Assembly: GCF_030580865.1 (NCBI RefSeq)
Contig: NZ_JAUQSY010000018.1
Location: 59,652-123,651, forward strand
DNA length: 64,000 bases
Direction of reading: 5' to 3'
DNA from: Hymenobacter aranciens
GTDB taxonomy: Bacteria > Bacteroidota > Bacteroidia > Cytophagales > Hymenobacteraceae
A program made the translations under genes and the position numbers. Below, piece after piece: positions 24,681 through 36,700 of this stretch. How positions within the stretch are numbered: position 1 is the stretch's first letter; every line of letters begins with the position of its first letter. Under the pieces are notes generated by a model. That model saw only the letters and a list, made by a program, of their open reading frames with translations. It had not been told where the DNA came from and searched no databases.

Positions 24681-24712
24681 AAAAAAGCCCCGCCAGAACC
24701 TGGCGGGGCTTT
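24681..24712 (-). terminator. Terminator of the giant adhesin-like gene
   Basis: Stem AGCCCCGCCAG / CTGGCGGGGCT with loop AAC and a run of six A on the left, which becomes a U run in the leftward transcript. Confidence 0.9.
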
Positions 24713-24737
24713 CGCTTTGCAGAAAGAAAGGACTTGG

Positions 24738-27700
24738 CTATTCTTTCACGAGGCGTTTGACCACGGTGCCTTCCTGGGCGTGCAGGCGCACGCTGTACAC
24801 ACCGGCGGGCAGCTCGCGCAGGTCGAGGGCCTGGGCGATGATGCCCTGGCGGGGCTGGGCGCTGCGTTGCAGCAGCACCTGGCCCAGGGTGTTCACCACG
24901 TCGATGCGGACCGGGCCCTGCTCGCACAGGCCGCTCAGTTCTACGGTGGCCCGGCCGGTGGTCGGGTTGGGGTAGAGGGCGGTGGCGGCTTCCAGCTTGG
25001 CGGTCGTGCTCATTACCACTGCGGTGCGCGGGGCCACGAAGTTGAGGTAGAAGCGCTGACCGGCGAAGCGGGCGTCCATGGTGAAGGCGTAGGTGCCGTT
25101 CAGGATGAGGTTCTGGCGGCGGCCGAGCTCGGTATCTTCCAGCCACACTTGCGTGCCGGCGGGGAAGTCGGAGAGGTCGGTGAGCACCAGCTCGTGCTGG
25201 CCGGTGGTGCTCACGCGCACGCCCAGCGGGATGCTGCGCTCGGTGCTCATCTCGGGCAGGCCGTTGATGGCGAAGCTTTCGCTGCCGGCCTGGCTCCAGA
25301 GGCTGGGGCGGCCGGCGCCGTTGAGCTGCATCTTGTAGGCATCGTGCCGGGGCGAGAAGCCCAGGCCCGCGCCGGGCTCGAAGTAGATAACCGCTTCATC
25401 GGCGAGGCCGGTAGTGGTGCGGGCTTCGAGGCGCAGCACCGGGCGGGCAGTTACGCCATTGCTGGTTGGGGCCGGGCGGTTGAAGGTGGGCGACACGTAA
25501 GCGGTGGCGCGCACGGCGTTGGTCATGCTCACGCTGGCCGTGGCGCTGGTGGCCCGCACGAAGAAGCCCTGCATGGCGGCCAGGTCCTTGCTACCACCGT
25601 TCTGGCCGAGGCCGTTGATGTAGCTGGCGTAGGAGCCCGTGTAGCGGCCGGTGGGCTTGTGCACGTAGATAGCGTCGGCGATGCCGGTGAGCAGGCCGGG
25701 GGTGTTGCGCACTACGTCCCAGTCCATCGGGGCGGGGTAGGGGTTGCCGATGAGCTGCCAGCCGGCTTCCGAGGTGCTGCCGCGGGTGAGGCTGGTAGTC
25801 ACGTTGCCGTTTTGCAGCAGGCCCTTGATGTCCACGGTGGTGGTGGCATCGGTTTGGGCGGTGTAGCCGCGCATCGGCTCCAGGTCCTCGGTAGCGGTGG
25901 GCACCATCCAGCCCCGGTCGAAGTTGTTGAAGGTGCTGCTCAGGCGCGGCTCCTCGTACTTAAACAGGGTGGGGAAGGGCGTCACCGAGTTGCCGGCGGT
26001 GTTGTAGGCCGTGTTCAGCTCGAACACCGGGAGGTCGTCGGCAAACTCCTGCACCGTGGTGCTGATGCTGCCGGCGCTGCGCTTCATGGGCGAGGCGTAG
26101 TGGCGGTAGCCGGGCGAGCCGCCTAGGCCGGTGATGAAGCGTTCCATGGTGGCTTCGCCGGTTACTTCGCCGCCGCCCACGGGGTTCACCACCATGGCGG
26201 TGCCGCTGGCGTTGCTCACCAGGGTGAGGTGGCCGTTGGAGGCCAGGTTGCCGGTGCTGAGGGTGAGGACGTGGGTCAGGAAGAAGTTATCGGTGGCCGT
26301 GACGCCGCTGGCGTTTTGCAGCACCAGGTCGTAGAAGCGCGTGGGCGTGGTGGATACGCCGCCGATGGTCTGGGCCGAGGTGCCGGTGCAGTACCAGGGG
26401 TAGGTGCCGCAGTTCACGAGGCCGGTGTTCACGAAGTTGCCGGTGAAGTATACGGGGCCATTGCAGGTGAGGCCCGTAGTGTTGCTCACGTTGATACCGT
26501 GGAAGCGAATCTGGGCCGAGCCGCCGCAGGTCTGGGCCGTGGTACCGTTGAAGTACACCGTCCAGGTAGCGGGGTTGAAGGGGCCGTTGCAGAGCCAGTT
26601 GCCGGTCACGTAGAGGTCGCCGCCCAGCACGCAGCCTACGGGGTTAGCCCAGGTGACGTGGTGGAAGGTGGTCTTGGCGGGCAGGGCCCCGGTAGTGATG
26701 GTCTGGCTGGCCGTGCCGTTGAAGGTGGTCAGGAAGCCGTTGCCGGTGAAGATGCCGGTGTTGTTCCAGTAGCCGGCTACCGTGATGTTGTGCAGCAGCT
26801 GCACGTTCACCGCGTTGGTGATGCCGACGTTGTAGAACGCCGTCAGTGCGGCGGTGCCGCCGATGGTTTGCAGGGCGGTGCCGTCGAAAATCACCAGCTG
26901 GTTGTTGTGGAGGAAACCGCCGTTGTTCACCCACAGGCCGCTCACGTAGATGCCGTCGAGCATCGTCACGCCCTGCAGGTTGTCGAAGGTGATGTCGTGG
27001 AAGTGCGTCCGGCCCGAGGTGCAGGTGATGGTCTGCGGCACCGTGCCGTTGAAGCGGGTGCGGTGGCCGCAGCCGCAGAAGCCGCCGCTGTTGATGAAGT
27101 TGTGCACCACATCAATGTCGTGGTCGAGGCTTACGTTCACCGGGTTGGCGAAGGTCACGTCGTAGAAGCGCGTGATGCTCGTGCCGCCGCAGGTCTGGGC
27201 CACGGTCTGGTGGTTGAAGAGCACCAGCAGCGAGTTGTGCAGGAACGAGCCGTTGTTGAGCCAGTTGCCGAGCAGCGAGATGTTGCGGTTAATCTGCACC
27301 GTGGCCCCGTTCTCGATGGTCAGGTGGTGGAATACCGTGTTAATCAAGCCGCCGATGTACTGCGTGGCGGTGCCTTTGAAGGTCACGAGGTGCCCATTGG
27401 CCAGGAAGCCGCCGCGGTTGGTCCAGTCGCCCAGCACGAAGATGTCCTGGTTGAGAGTGATGCCCGCCGCGTTATCCCAGATGACGTGCCAGAAGTTGAA
27501 AGTGCCCGCACCGCTGATAACCTGCGCAATACTGCCCCCGAAGGTGAAGCCGTAGGGGCTGCTGCAATGGAAGGTGCCGGCGTTGGCGAAGTTACCCAGC
27601 AGGGTGGTGTGCTGGTTCAGCGTCACGGTCGAGCCGGTAGCAATGTCCCAGCCGAAGAACGTCAGAGCCGAAACGCCGCCCACGCTCTGCGTGATGCCGT

Positions 27701-30700
27701 TGAAGTAGCAGGTGTACGTGCCGGGCTGGAACACCCCGCGGTAGAGGTAGAAATCACCCCGGATGTACACGTTCTGCATCAGCTGCACGGCCACGGCGTT
27801 GTCGGCGTAGAAGTGGTGGAAGCGGGTGATAGCACCTGGGCCCACATTCACAATCTGCGTAGCTGAGCCGCTGAAGCGTACCCAGTAGCCGGTGGTGCCA
27901 TCGTAGCCGTAGAAGCCGCCGTTGTTCAGGAAATCGGCCACCACGTAGATGTTCTGCCGCAGGTTCACCACGGCGGTAGTGCCGAAGGTGACGTGATAGA
28001 ACGTCGTGGGCACGAGGCCGCCGATGTACTGTGCCACGGTGCCGTTGAAGTACACCAGCAGCGAGTTGTGCAGGAACGAGCCGTCGTTAATCCAGTTGCC
28101 GGTGAGGGTGATGGTGCGGTTGAGCTGCACTGTGGCCGTCGAGGCAATGTTGAGGTGGTGGAAAATCGTAGTCGCCGTGCCGCCGATAAACTGCGTGCCC
28201 GAACCACCCACGAAGTACACCGTGTAGCCGTTGGCCAGGAAGCCGCCGTTGTGGCCCCAGTTGCCGTCGAGGCGAATGTCGGTGAGCAAACGCACTCCGG
28301 TGTTGTTGCCGATGAACATATTGCCGAAGTAGCCCGCCGCCCCGCAGTTGATGGTTTGCAGCGCCGAGCCGATGAAGCTGGTGAGGTAGCCGGTGCCGAA
28401 GAAGCGACCCATGCCCAGCCAGTTGCCGGTTACGTTGATGGCCTGGGCCAGGCTCACGCCGCCCACCAGGGCCGTGTTGCCGATGTTGACGTGGTAGAAG
28501 GTCGTGGCCGTGGAGCCGTCGATGAGCTGGGCCTCGGTGCCGTCGAAGTACACCGTGCTGGTGCCGCAGAAGAACACGCCGCCGTTGTACCAGTTGCCGC
28601 GCACATACACCGGGCAGCCGAAGGTCACGCCGCCCGCCACGCTGTTGTCGATGCGGATGTGGCCGAAGTAGTAGAAACCAGTGCCGCTAAGCACCTGCGC
28701 CACCGTGCCGCCGAAGTAGCTGGTGTAGTAGGTGTACACGCCGCCCACCACGTCGTAGCCGTAGAAGGTGCCGTTGTTCACGAAGCCGCCCAGCCAGGTG
28801 GCATTGTGCAGCAGGCGCACGTAGGCCCCGCTGAAGATGTTCCAGCCGTAGAAGTTGAGCACGCCGCTGGCGTAGCAGCCCACCGTTTGCACCACCGTCG
28901 GCCCCTCGGTGCCGTTGAAGTTGATGGTGTAGGTGGCGGGGTTGAAGACGCCGGTGTAGAGGTAGAAGTTACCGGCCACGTGGATGTTGGTGGCCAAACT
29001 CACGCTCACCGTGTTGCTCACGTAGAAGTGATAGAAGTAGGTGGTCGTGTTAGCCGTAATCACCTGGGCCGACGAGCCGCCGAAGCGCACGTAGTAGCCA
29101 TTCACTACGCCGCCGTTCAGGTACCAGCCGTAAAAGGTGCCGGTGTTCACGAACGAGCCCAGCACGTAGATGTTCTGGTGCAGGGTCACGCTGGCCAGGG
29201 TGTTCTGGAAGACCACGTTGTAGAAGTTCGTCAGCTGCGTGCCGCCGATAATCTGGAGCACGTTGCCGCCGAAGGTCACCGAGTAGGTGCCACCCGTAAA
29301 CTGGCCGTCGTTAATCCAGTCGCCGCGCACGATGATGTCGTCCACCAGCGTCACCACCGCGCCGGTGGCAATGGTGATGGTGTGGAAGTAGCTGGTGCCG
29401 GTAGACTGCCCGCCCAGGCTCACCGTGCCCATGAAGGTCACGCCGTAAGTGAGGGCGTTGAAGGTGCCGTCCACCACCACGTTGCCGTGGAAGATGGTGC
29501 CGATACCCAGGTTCACCGTCGCGCCGCTCAGCACCTGCACGCCGTAGAACGTGGTGGCGCTGCCCCCGCAGATGCACTGCGTGCCGTTGCCGTTGAAAAT
29601 CACGCTGTAGGCCGCACCCGTATTCGCCAGGAAGCTACCGTCGTTGTACCAGCCGCCGCTCACGTAGAAGTTGGAGTTGTAGCTGGTCAGGTTGAGGGTG
29701 TTGCCCGTGCCGATGTACAGGTTGTTGGCGTAGAAGTAGCTGCCGCCATACACGTAGTGCGTGCCGCCGCCGGCGAAGTGCCAGCTGCTGCTGTTGCCGG
29801 CCACCCAGCTGCCGTTCACCGTCACGTTGCCGTAGAGGTTGAATGTGCCGTTCACGGTGAAGGTGGCGCCGGCTTGCACCGTCAGGTTCAGGGCCACGGC
29901 GGTGGTGCCGGTTACGATGGGGTAGATGGTCACGCCCGTGCCGGGGATGACAACCACGCTGGTGTTGGTGGGTACCTGGCCGCAGCTCCAGTTGGCGGCG
30001 TTGTACCAGTCAGCGGTGCCGGCCGCGCCGGTCCACACGAAGGTGATGGCGCCCACGGTCAGGTTCGCGCCATTGTCGGTGCTGCTGGTCATGGCGGGCG
30101 AGCTGCCTACCACGCGGATGCGGTAGCCGGTGCCGGCTGCCGTGCCCACGGGAATCTGGGCGCTGATGCTGGTGGCCGAAGCGCCACTCACCGCGCCGAT
30201 ATTCACCGGCGAGGCGAAGCTGCCGCTGGCGCTGGAGAGCTGGGCCGTGAACACGTTGCCCGCATCGAAGCCCGTGGCGGTGAAAGGCACCGTCACGAAG
30301 GAGCCGGGGCAGAACGAGCCGCTGAACGAGCCCGTGGCCAGCGTGGCGCTGGGCGTGTTCACGCTCACCGCCACAGTGCTTTGGGTCGAGCAGCCGGCCA
30401 GCGAGGTCGTCAGCACGTAGGTGCCGGCGTTGGCGCTGGTGGCGTTGTTGATGCTCGGGTTCTGCTGGTTCGGGGCCGAGTAGCCGTTCGGGCCGGTCCA
30501 CGAGTAGGTGGTGCCTGCCAGGGTGGTGGCAGCCAGCAGATTGATGGTGCCGCCCGCCGCTACCGGCGAGTTGGAGCTGGCCGAGGCAATGGGCGTGGCG
30601 CTGATGCTGAGGTTCGAGCCGTTGGTGGCCGGGTTGGCCGTGATGGCCACGCCCGAGGTCAGGCGGATGCGGTACAGGCCGCCCTGCGCCGTGCTCACCG

Positions 30701-33700
30701 GGATGGTGGCCGAAATCGAGCCGTTGCCCTGGCCGTTGAAAGTTACCGAGCCGATGCTCACCGGCGTGCCGAAGCTGCCGCTGGCATCCGAGAGCTCGGC
30801 CGCGAGGCTGCCGCTGTGGTTGGCGCCCGATACATTGAAGCCGATGCTCAGCGAAGCGCCGGCGCAGAGCGAGCCGCCAAACTGGCTGATGGCCACAATG
30901 GGCTGCCCGGCCGGCAGCACCGTCACGCTGGCCGTGGTGCTGCTGCTGCAGCCGGCCACGGTCACGTACACGGTGTAGGTGCCGCTGTTCGCAGGCGTCG
31001 CGTTGTTGAAATTCAGCGTGGGGCTGCTGCCCGTGCTCACGTTGCCGAAGCCCGGCACGCTCCACACGTAGGTGGCGCCGCTCACGGCCTGGGTCGTCAG
31101 GGTCACGGTGCCGCTGTAGGCCACCGGCGAGTTGTTGCTCACGATGGTAGCTACCGGAGCGGCGTTGATTACCAGGTTCGCGCCGTTGTCGGTCTGGCTG
31201 GGCACGCCCGGGTTGGTGCCCACCAGGCGGACGCGGTAGCCGCTACCGGCCGGGGTGCCAGCCGGGAAAGCCACCGTGATGATGCCGTTGCCCTGGCCGG
31301 TGAAGGCCACCGTGCCGATGGTCGTGGTGGCACCAAACGAGCCGCTGGCGTCCGACAGCTGCGCCTGAATCTGGTTGCCCGCGCCGAAGGAGTTGCCCGT
31401 CACGTTGAAACCAATATTCAGGGTCGAAGTGCCGGCGCAGAAGGGGCCGCCGCCAAACTGCGTCAGGGTCAGAATCGGAGCCGAGCTGGGGCTCACCACC
31501 ACGGTGGTGGTAGCCGGGTTCTGGCAGCCGTTCTGCGTCACCACCAATTGATACGTGCCTTGGTTCTGGGCCGTGGTGGCGTTGTTGATGGTCGGGTTCT
31601 GCTGTGTCGAGTAGAAGTTCGGGCCATACCACTGGTAGCTGGCGCCGGGGCCGGCGGTCTGGGCCGTCAGCTGGATGGTGCCGTTGTAGGCTACCGGTGA
31701 GTTGGAGCCGGCCACCGCCAGCGGCGGGGCGTTGATGGTCAGGTTCGTGCCGTTCGTAGCCGGAGCGGCGGCGAAGGGCGTGCTGGCCGTCAGGCGCACG
31801 CGGTAGGCGCTGCCCTGGAGCAGGGTGTTCGGCAGGGTCACGTTGAACGAGCCCGTGCCCTGGCCCACGAAGGGCACCGTGCCCAGCACCGTGGGCGAAG
31901 TGAAGGAACCGCTGGCGTCCGACAATTCGGCCGTCACGGTGTTGCCGCTCGGGAAGGAGTTGCCCTGCACCACGTAGCTGAAGTAGATATTCGAGCTGCC
32001 CGCGCAATACGAGCCGCCGAACTGGCTGATGGCCAGAATCGGCTGGGCCGAGGGCTGCACCGTCACCCGCACCGAAGCCGAGTCCTGGCAGCCGTTCGAG
32101 TTGCTCACGTACACGAAGTACTTGCCGCTCTGGCTGGGCTGCATGTTGCTCAAAGTCAGCGAAGCGCCACTGCCCACGTAGCTCGTGCCGCCGTTGCTGG
32201 CGTAGCGCACGTACCACTGGTAGCTGTTCTGGGCGGCGGGGCCGGCCGTGAGCGTGGTGCTGCCGTTATACACCACCGTGGTAGCCGAGGCTGCGGCCGT
32301 AGCCACCGGGGTGGGATGGATGGTCAGATTCACCGGGTTCGGCGTGCCGTAGATGACCGGGTTGGTGCTCACCACCCGCACGCGGTAGCCGTTGCCGGCC
32401 GGGGTGCGGAAAGCCACCGTGTCGGTAATCGAGCCGCCATTCGGGCCCACCGACACGCTCTGGTTGTAGATGCGCGAGCCGTTCGAGAACACGCCGCTGG
32501 CATCCGACAGCTGGAAGCCGAACTGGTTGCCGGCATTGTAGCCGCTCAGCAAGGTGCTGAAGGGCACCGTAATGTAGGTGCTGGCGCAGAAGCTCTGCGG
32601 CGACACCGTGCCGGTGGTAATTGTGGGCGGGTACTGGAAGCTCTGGGCCGAGCAGGTGCTGCCGGCCGTGGCCACCAGGCAAATCTGGCCGCTGGTGCCG
32701 CCCGCCGGGGCCACCACCGTCAGGCCGGTGGCGGTGTTGTTGGTGATGTTGGCCACCGGCACGGCCGTGCCGTTGAAGCTCACGCTGGTCACGCCAGCCA
32801 GGTTGGTACCCACGATGTTTACCGTGGTGCCGGCCGCGCCGCCCGTGGGCGTGAAGCTGGTGATGGCCGGGCCGTTGCAGTTGAAGTCGTAAGCGCCCAC
32901 GTTCGAGATGGACGTCCACGAGCTGGGTGTGCTGGCTACCAGGCGCAGGCCGCGCACGTTGGTTTGCGGCACGGCCAGGGTGCGCACCACCTCCACGCTG
33001 CTGCCCGCCGTTACGGTGGTGCTGTACGTGTCCACCGTAGTCCAGTTGGTCATGTTCGACGATACCTGGATGGTGTAAGTAGCGCTGGTAGTGGGCGAAG
33101 CGCCGGGCGTGTAGCGCACCTGCGTCAGCTGGCGCGGGGTGGTCATGTCCACCTGCACGGTACCGCTGTAAGCGCCGGCGTTCCAGGCCCCGCCGTTGAA
33201 TACCGATTGGGCCGAGCCGCTCCAGGCGCTGCTCTGCGTGTAGTTGGCGGTGGGCAGGTTGGCGGCGATGTTAGCCGACGAGCCGCAGCCGCTTTTCAGG
33301 AAGGTAAGGTTGCTCACCAGGCTCCACTTGCCGCTGGCATCCTGCGAGCGGATGAACAGGCGGTGGGTGCCATCGGCCAAGGCCGAGGCATCAGCCAGAA
33401 TGCCCACCCCGTTCAGGTCGGGCCCGGCGGTGATGCTCGCGGCCGTGGCCGAGCCAAAGCCCGGGTCGGTATCGAAATAATACTCGATGCGCGTGATATT
33501 GGGCAGGGTCTGGGCAGCCACCACTTCGTAGTAGAAGGTGCGGCGGTTGGTCAGGCTCCACTTGTTTTGGTCGTCTTTCGAGCGCAGGTTCAGGGTGTGG
33601 AAGCCCGCGCTCAGGCTGCTCAGATTCACCTGGAAGCCGACGTTCTGAAAATCGAAGCTGAGCGAGTTAGCCGGCGTCACATCGGTGGCCAGGCCGAAGC

Positions 33701-36700
33701 CCGGGTCGGTGTCGAGGTAATACTCGATGCGCGTGATGTTGCGGTCGAGCGAGATGATGGTCGGCTCGTAGTAGAAGGTGCGGCGGTTGGTGAGGCTCCA
33801 CTTGCCGTCGGCATCGCGCGAGCGGATGCCCAGGCTGTGGAAGCCGGTGCTGGCGCTGCTCAGGTCGATGGCCAGGTTCACGTTTGGCACGTTGGTGAGC
33901 GAAGCGTAGCCGGTGGCGGCCGTGGCCAGGCCAAAGCCGGGGTCGGTATCGAGGAAATACTCGATGCGGTCGATGTTGGCCAGCGGCGCGGCGGCCGTGG
34001 GCTCGTAGTAGAAGTTTTTGCGGCTGGTGAGGCTCCACTGCCCGTTGGCGTCGCGGCTGCGGGTGCCGATGGTGTGGAAGCCCGTCGTCAGCGCGCCCAG
34101 GTTGATGTTGTAGGCAATACCGCTGATATCGGTGGCGGCCGTCACCGGCACATCCGTCGCCAGGCCGAAGCCAGGGTCAGTGTCCACGAAATACTCTACT
34201 TTATTCACGTTAGCCAGCGTTTGGGCGGCCGTGGGCTCGAAGTAGAACGACCTGCGATTGGTCAGGCTCCACTGGCCGTTGGCATCGCGCGAGCGGTAGC
34301 CGATGGAGTGAAAGCCAGTGCTCAGGCTACCCACGCTTACGCTCAGCGACAGGTTGCTGATATCAGTGGCGGCCGTCACGGGCACGTCGGTGGCCAGACC
34401 GAAGCCCGGGTCGGTGTCGATGAAGTACTCCACCTTGTTCACCTCGGCCAGGGCCTGCGCGGCGCTGGGCTCGAAGTAGAACGTGCGGCGCGTGGTGATG
34501 CTCCACTGGCCGTTGGCATCCTGCGAACGGTAGCCGATGGCGTGAAAGCCCGTCGTGAGGCTGCCCACGTTGATGTTGGCCGTCAGGCCGCTCAAATCGG
34601 CGCCTGGGGTGATGGCCAGGGCCGTAGCCGCGCCAAAGCCCGGGTCGGTATCAATGAAATACTCCACCCGGGTGATGTTGGGCAGCAGGAAGCTGAACTG
34701 CGCCGCGCTGCTCACGCTCTGGCTGCCGCCATACAGCAGCGTCACCACGCCCGAGGCGCCGCCCACGGCCGGCGTGGCCGTCAGGCTGGTGTTCGACGAG
34801 GCCGAAAATGAAGCCGCCGGTACGCCGCCAAACAGCACGCCCGTCACGCCCGTCAGGTTGGTGCCGGTGATGGTGACGGTGGCGCCCGCCGCCGCGCTGG
34901 TCGGCGTGAAGCTGCTGATGGTGGGGGCCGGCAATACCGTGTAGCTGGTGCTGCTGGTAGCTGTGCCCGAGGCGTTGGTCACGCTGATAAGGCCGGTGCT
35001 GGCGCCTGCGGGTACCGTCACGGTCAGCTGCGTGCCGCCCGAGTTGGTGCTGAAGGTCGTGGCGGCCACCCCGTTGATGGTCACGCTGGTGATGGCGTTC
35101 AGGTTGGTACCCGTCACCACTACGGTGCTGCCCACGGTGCCGCTGGCGGGGGCGAAGCTGCTGATGGTGGGCACGCCCACGCTGGTGTTCAGGCGCACGC
35201 TCAGAGTGTAGCCGCCGTTGCCGCCGTAGTTGGCCGATACCAGGTCCAGGGCATCGTCGTTGTTGAGGTCGGCCAGGATGGCGTAGTAGCTGCTGGTTTG
35301 CACCGACACGTTCACCGGGGTGGCAAACGTGCGGCCGCCCAGGTTGCGAATCGTCAGCGCGTTGGCCGAACTGTACTGCGACACCACGACGTCGAGCCGG
35401 CCGTCGCCGTCGGCATCGCCCAGCATGGCGCTCACGGGGTTGCTGAAGCTGCCGCTGATGCTGGCCGTGGTGAAGCTGCCCGTGCCGCTGCCCCAGGCCA
35501 CCGTGAGGGTGTTGGAGCCGTAGTTCGGAATAACGATATCGAGGAAGCCGTCGCCGTCGAGGTCGCCGAAGCTGGCGTAGCCGGGGTTGGTGCCGGTGGC
35601 GATGGTGGTGCTGGCCGAGGGGCCAAACGAGCCGCTGCCGTTGTTGAGGTAGAGGTAGGCGTTGCCGCCGTTCCAGCGCGTAGCCAGCAGGTCGAGGTCG
35701 CCGTCGTTGTCCACGTCGCCCAGCGTGGTACTGAAGGCAATGGCCGCGAGGCTCAGGTTGCTGCCGCCGGCAAATATGCCGCTGCCGTTGTTGAGGCGGA
35801 TGCTGGCGGTGTTGGCCGAGTAGCCGGCCGTTACCAGGTCGAGGTCGCCGTCGCCGTCCACGTCGCCCAGGGCCACGCAGGTGGGGCCGGCGCCCACGGC
35901 CGCCGTGCTGCCCACGAAGGTGCCGCTGCCGTTGTTGAGGTAAATGAGGGCGTTGCTGCCGCTGTAGTTGGCGGCCACCACGTCCACGTCACCGTCGTTG
36001 TCGAGGTCGCCGGTGGCCACGGAGTGCACCTGGGCGCCGGCATTGTAGAGCACGGCGGCGGCAAAGCCGCCATTGCCGTTGCCCTGGTAGTAGGCCATGC
36101 CGCCCTGGTAGTTGGCCGCCACCAGGTCGGGGTTGCCATCGCCGTTGAAGTCGGCGGCGGCCACGCCCACCGGGCGGTTGGCCGTGGGGTTGGTGCTGCC
36201 GCTGAAGGTGCCCGTGGCCGCACCGCTGGCCGCCACAAACTGGCTCACGTAGCCCTGGCCCAGGGGGGTGTTGCTGGCGTCGCTCTGGGCGGCCGTGGTC
36301 ACGGTTACGCTCACCTGCTCGCCGGCCCGGAAGTCCGTGGTGGGGTTGATGGTGAGCGTGCTGCTGCCGCCGCCGCTGTAGCTGGCGCCGCGCAGGCCGC
36401 TGTAATTACCAAACACTTTCAGCGCCGTGGCCGAAGCCGAGGCGCTGTTCAAAGCGGCTGAGAACGTCAGGCTGATGTCGCTGCTGCGGGCCGCGCTGGG
36501 GGCGTGGCGGGCGGGCGTCACGCTGCTCAGCGTGGGCACGGTGCTGGCCAGGGCAATGGCGTATTTCGAGCCCAGGTAGGTTTCCACCTGCCCGATTTCG
36601 GTGGCCGTCAGCACGCGGTTAAATACCAGCACTTCGGCAATCTGGCCGTTGAATTCGCGGCCTGTGAGGCTCCAGTTGCCCACCCGGAAGTTGGCCGGCG

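Noticed and set aside
27993..31700. A 1,235-codon open frame on the + strand opposite the giant adhesin gene
   Set aside because: It is the exact antisense of the Gly/Thr/Val-rich solenoid region, has a biased His/Val/Ala composition, no recognisable domain and no start signal. It is a shadow of the real gene.
32316..34811. An 831-codon open frame on the + strand
   Set aside because: Antisense to the Ig-like and EYFIDTDPGFG modules of the giant gene, with shadow-type composition.
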